The notes under the pieces were generated by a model that was given only the letters and a program-made list of their open reading frames with translations, was not told the origin of the DNA and searched no databases. From Phytoseiulus persimilis (taxonomy: Eukaryota > Arthropoda > Arachnida > Mesostigmata > Phytoseiidae): a DNA stretch of 64,000 nucleotides. The stretch covers positions 20,538,211 through 20,602,210 of the forward strand of contig CM075104.1 of NCBI GenBank assembly GCA_037576195.1, given 5' to 3'. Each line of letters opens with the position of its first letter. Within the stretch, counting starts at the first letter, position 1. The translations under genes were made by a program, and so were the position numbers. Positions 60,801-64,000 of this stretch are shown in pieces.

Positions 60801-62925
60801 GAAAACAACCATCGATCCGCCGCTCTTCGGGGTGAGAGCGTCTCTCGACTCGAGCGAGCAGGACACCTTCAGACAGTAAGATTCTTCTCACTCCGGGCAC
60901 TCTGTGATATCGAGAGATCCAAGGAATTCGCAGAGAAGGAAGAGAGGGAAAGAGAAACTGAGTGTAGACAGGCTACCGGAAGATATCCTAATAACATCCG
61001 CAAAAGTTCCCGCCGCAACAACGATCTCGCTGTGGCATCCAAGAGAAATTCTTCTTCGTCGTTGGTTTCCCTCGAGAGGGACGTCAACGTCAGACGACGT
61101 CGTCGCCAACAACAACATTGAGTGGATTGCTTCCCGAGCCGCGAAGGCCGCGGTTGCCGTGAAGGCCGCCGTCTAGCTGCAGGAAGAGAAATAAACTGCG
61201 TCGCTTGAATCAACATCCTTCTAACGTTAATATTTATTCGACGGAGAGCTTGCGATCCGACCGAGGGGCTTCTGGGCGGGAATTATTGGCGCGGAGTGAG
61301 GACGCCGCGAGGCCAGAATCGAGCGTCAAGAAAAGCCGCAACGAGTCATCCGCTGTTGTTTCCCCCATTCCCAATTCAGCAACAATCAATCACTTCTTCA
61401 ACGATTCCCAAAAAATTCGATCAAGCAGCTGCCGTCGGAGCCGGAGCGGAGTACGAGAAGTTGGGTCAATACCCGGCCCCGTCCTCCGAAGCTGAATGAG
61501 GAGCTCGATGAGGAAACGGCGACGTTATTCCCCGTCGCAATCGTCGTCTCCGAATATACCGGAGCAGACGGCGTCTTCATAGTCCTTCAGGGAGTGAGCC
61601 ATAACATGCAGCTGACTCCTACTTACCTCCAGTTCCGGTGACACAGGGTAAGTTCGGTCGTAAACTGTTGGGAGGCAGAACACTGCCCGCACCACTATAT
61701 CGTTCGGACAGGAAGGGAGCCGAGCACGGTCCGAAATCTGAGAGAAGTATTGAAAAATGAAACTTGGATCTCGCTATAAACTCGGATCCTCCCACGCACT
61801 CGCGTCGCAGCAACATGTATTTCGACGTACGCCGAGACTGTGTTCGCATCGCTAACTCGAAGAATGTTCCCAGGAACAAAAGCTCCGTTCTCGGACCCGT
61901 GTATCTCTGAAAGAGAAGTTTTCGAGCTTCGAGGAAGTCATTCAACATTCTCCTCTTGGAGCAGCAACGCTTGTTAGCGCTGCGAGCGATCCGCGGGGTT
62001 CGATACACGTATTTTGAAACAAGCCTAGGTAGTGAGGCGGAACCGCTGTTCGCTCACTCCAACAGCTCAACGCGGACGATCGTACCCACGTGCGAAGAAA
62101 ATCAGAAGGCCGAAGCGAGAACTTTACCGAAATCATTGACGAGCAGCGAACGAATTTCAAAGTTGATCCCTCTGGAACGGAGAAGCGAGCGAGAGCGAGG
62201 CACCCGATCGAGGGCATCACGAAGGGAGATAGCTCGGAACTCAAACGCCCAACAAACCGGGGCTCGGGAGAACATGACGAGGAACTACGTGGTCGGCCCC
62301 TGGAGTAGCCGAGGAACCGAAGCGACTAATCAACCGGCAACAGAGCGAGCTCAAATACCGGAGTCCACCGTAAATGTCGTTGCTTGGCACTCACACCACA
62401 GCTTCATTAGCATGAGACACCGCTAACACGAATTCAGCTCACGTCTATTGAATGTCTGAATTGCCTCGCCTGCATCCAATCCACTTGAAAACGACTGGAA
62501 TGTTGCTACAACTGCGTCAAAGTTTAGTTCGTTCACTCGTATGGAAGGCAACGAATGAAGAGAATGAGCCTGCATGAAATTTCCGCGATTCCTCGCTTGG
62601 CATTGATACGAAATCGTCTGAGGGAGCACGACTCACTTTGGGCTACCGAGAGCGAGACACCTGCATCATGGATCTGAGGAGTTCCAGGCTCGTCCGACGC
62701 AAGACGAGGACTCGCTCTGAGACACACCGATTGAAAACAGACAGATTTGGATCCGAGTTCCGAGACTGCTTCATTTCTTGTTTTCTGAGATTCGGAAATG
62801 GGGTGCGAAGTCGTGAAGATCGCAGATGGATCGGCGTCAGGATCCATAGCAGCACTCAGGAGTCCGATCGGAGTAGATGTGAAACAGCTTCGAGGAGATA
62901 TTCCCAACGCTTCACCAGCAGCCAA

Positions 62926-62935
62926 GGGGGGGGGG
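62926..62935. repeat. Poly-G run
   Basis: Ten consecutive G bases in DNA without a recognised gene; a possible site of length error in sequencing. Confidence 0.9.
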
Positions 62936-64000
62936 AGCTCAGAGGAACTAGCCTCTGTACCTTTAACATGGTTCAAAGAGGTGCACACTACTTCTTCCCC
63001 GTAAATTGAGCTTTGGTGAAAGTCCACGAGGTTTCCACTCTAGAGTCGCTCAGCGATGAGTCCGGAAGAGGACTCGGACATTATGAATGGCGGCTGAGTT
63101 TTCAGAGGAAACCGAAGGAGCCGCAGATGTGATTAGCAGAGGGGGAACGCGGAGCTTATACTCCAGCTATGCGAGAGATCGCGCAGCCTTTCACATGCAT
63201 CGATCCTTGAAGCTTCGAGCAATATTTTTTCCAACCACCATCATTTGTGATCGTTCTGCGGGAAGTGATGGATGGAGCCATCTGTTGAGCAGGATCGAGC
63301 GATCCGTAACGTCGAGCGAACTCCAGCTAACCCCTGAGGACTTGCAGCTGCGGAGGAGAAGTGCTCCCGCAAGTTGAATCGGACTCTCCTTGATTTGAGC
63401 GGGACTTCACTTTCTTGACTCTTCCGCAGCCGATTCGGCGGAACCGAATGGATGTGTTGCCCGTTTCGCGATCACGACTGGCTGGGTCCCTCAGAAATCA
63501 GTAATATAGGTGTCACGTCGACGTTTCATTCCAGACCTGTCATGGAGCTGTGCCCATTGGTCAGCTTGAGATCGCGAAATCAACGAATCCTTGGGTATAG
63601 TGGCGGTTCGCGAGCGGTGCGGAAAGCCAACTGCGATGGAACGACCTCGAATGATTCAAATATGAGTTCAAAAGCCGCTCTCTCCGTGGAATATTTCTTG
63701 ATATGAGCACCGGATCGCGACTCTGCCAATAGCGGCATATACAGTTGCCTCCAGAACACAGTTTTCTCCGAAACCTCAGCTTGCTCCCATAACTCCCAAG
63801 ATATCGTCCAGAGCTCGGGCTGGCCGTAAACATCTCGTCGATTCTGGGCCAGGTCCTATTCGAGGGAGAGAAATCGTCGGGATATCGAGCATAGTGGACT
63901 CGCGGTGTCTGAGTCCGGATTCCGGACCCAAACCCCGAAGGATTGTCCAAACCGAGGCCTTGTGCGGCTCTGACCGAAATTCACAACATTTTCCCCTGAC

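Larger units (their letters stand above)
50227..64000. other. Stretch without a recognised gene, 3' part of window
   Basis: No exon of a known family was recognised on either strand. It contains a 332-codon plus-strand frame (51287-52285), a 159-codon plus frame (54169-54648), a possible terminal exon pair at 57.4-57.8 kb, and a ten-base G-run at 62926-62935. These items are listed separately where I think they deserve it; the remainder shows nothing I can name. Confidence 0.45.

Noticed and set aside
61398..61640. Several overlapping frames with protein-like stretches near 61.4-61.6 kb
   Set aside because: Competing frames on both strands, none with consistent splice sites or homology.

Overview
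The window is eukaryotic, almost certainly from an animal. It holds no long operon-like reading frames. The two genes I can build exon by exon, both on the plus strand, are split by many short GT-AG introns (mostly 80-200 nt). One encodes an ankyrin-ROC-COR-death-domain protein of the death-associated protein kinase 1 (DAPK1) family, which is a metazoan arrangement. The other is a RhoGAP of the ARHGAP11A type. Base composition is roughly balanced and introns are short and numerous, which would suit a compact arthropod genome such as a predatory mite. That placement is inference only.

Layout. 1-13.8 kb: no gene recognised, several simple repeats. 13.84-16.34 kb: ARHGAP11A-like gene, seven coding exons, about 550 residues, with a candidate polyadenylation signal near 16.63 kb. 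16.65-26.2 kb: no recognised gene, apart from one possible orphan first exon at 22.12 kb. 26.2-35.05 kb: DAPK1-like gene, 32 exons, about 1,248 residues, running from the linker before the ankyrin repeats through the repeats, ROC GTPase-like domain, COR-like region and death domain to a serine-rich C-terminus. 35.05-64 kb: intergenic or transposon-derived DNA. It contains a complete 608-bp fold-back element at 49.6-50.2 kb with 8-bp target duplications and hAT-like ends, a weak non-LTR retrotransposon remnant near 46.4 kb, a 332-codon orphan frame at 51.3 kb and a possible terminal exon at 57.4 kb.

The two recognised genes are tandem, same strand, about 10 kb apart. In other animals ARHGAP11A switches off RhoA, and DAPK1 controls actomyosin contractility and cell death, so both touch the Rho/myosin cytoskeleton. 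Nothing in the sequence shows that they are co-regulated. The main anomaly is that I could not find the kinase and calmodulin-binding exons expected upstream of the DAPK1 ankyrin block. Either they are too short or divergent to recognise by eye, they lie outside the window, or this locus makes a kinase-less protein. I found no convincing new multi-gene system.
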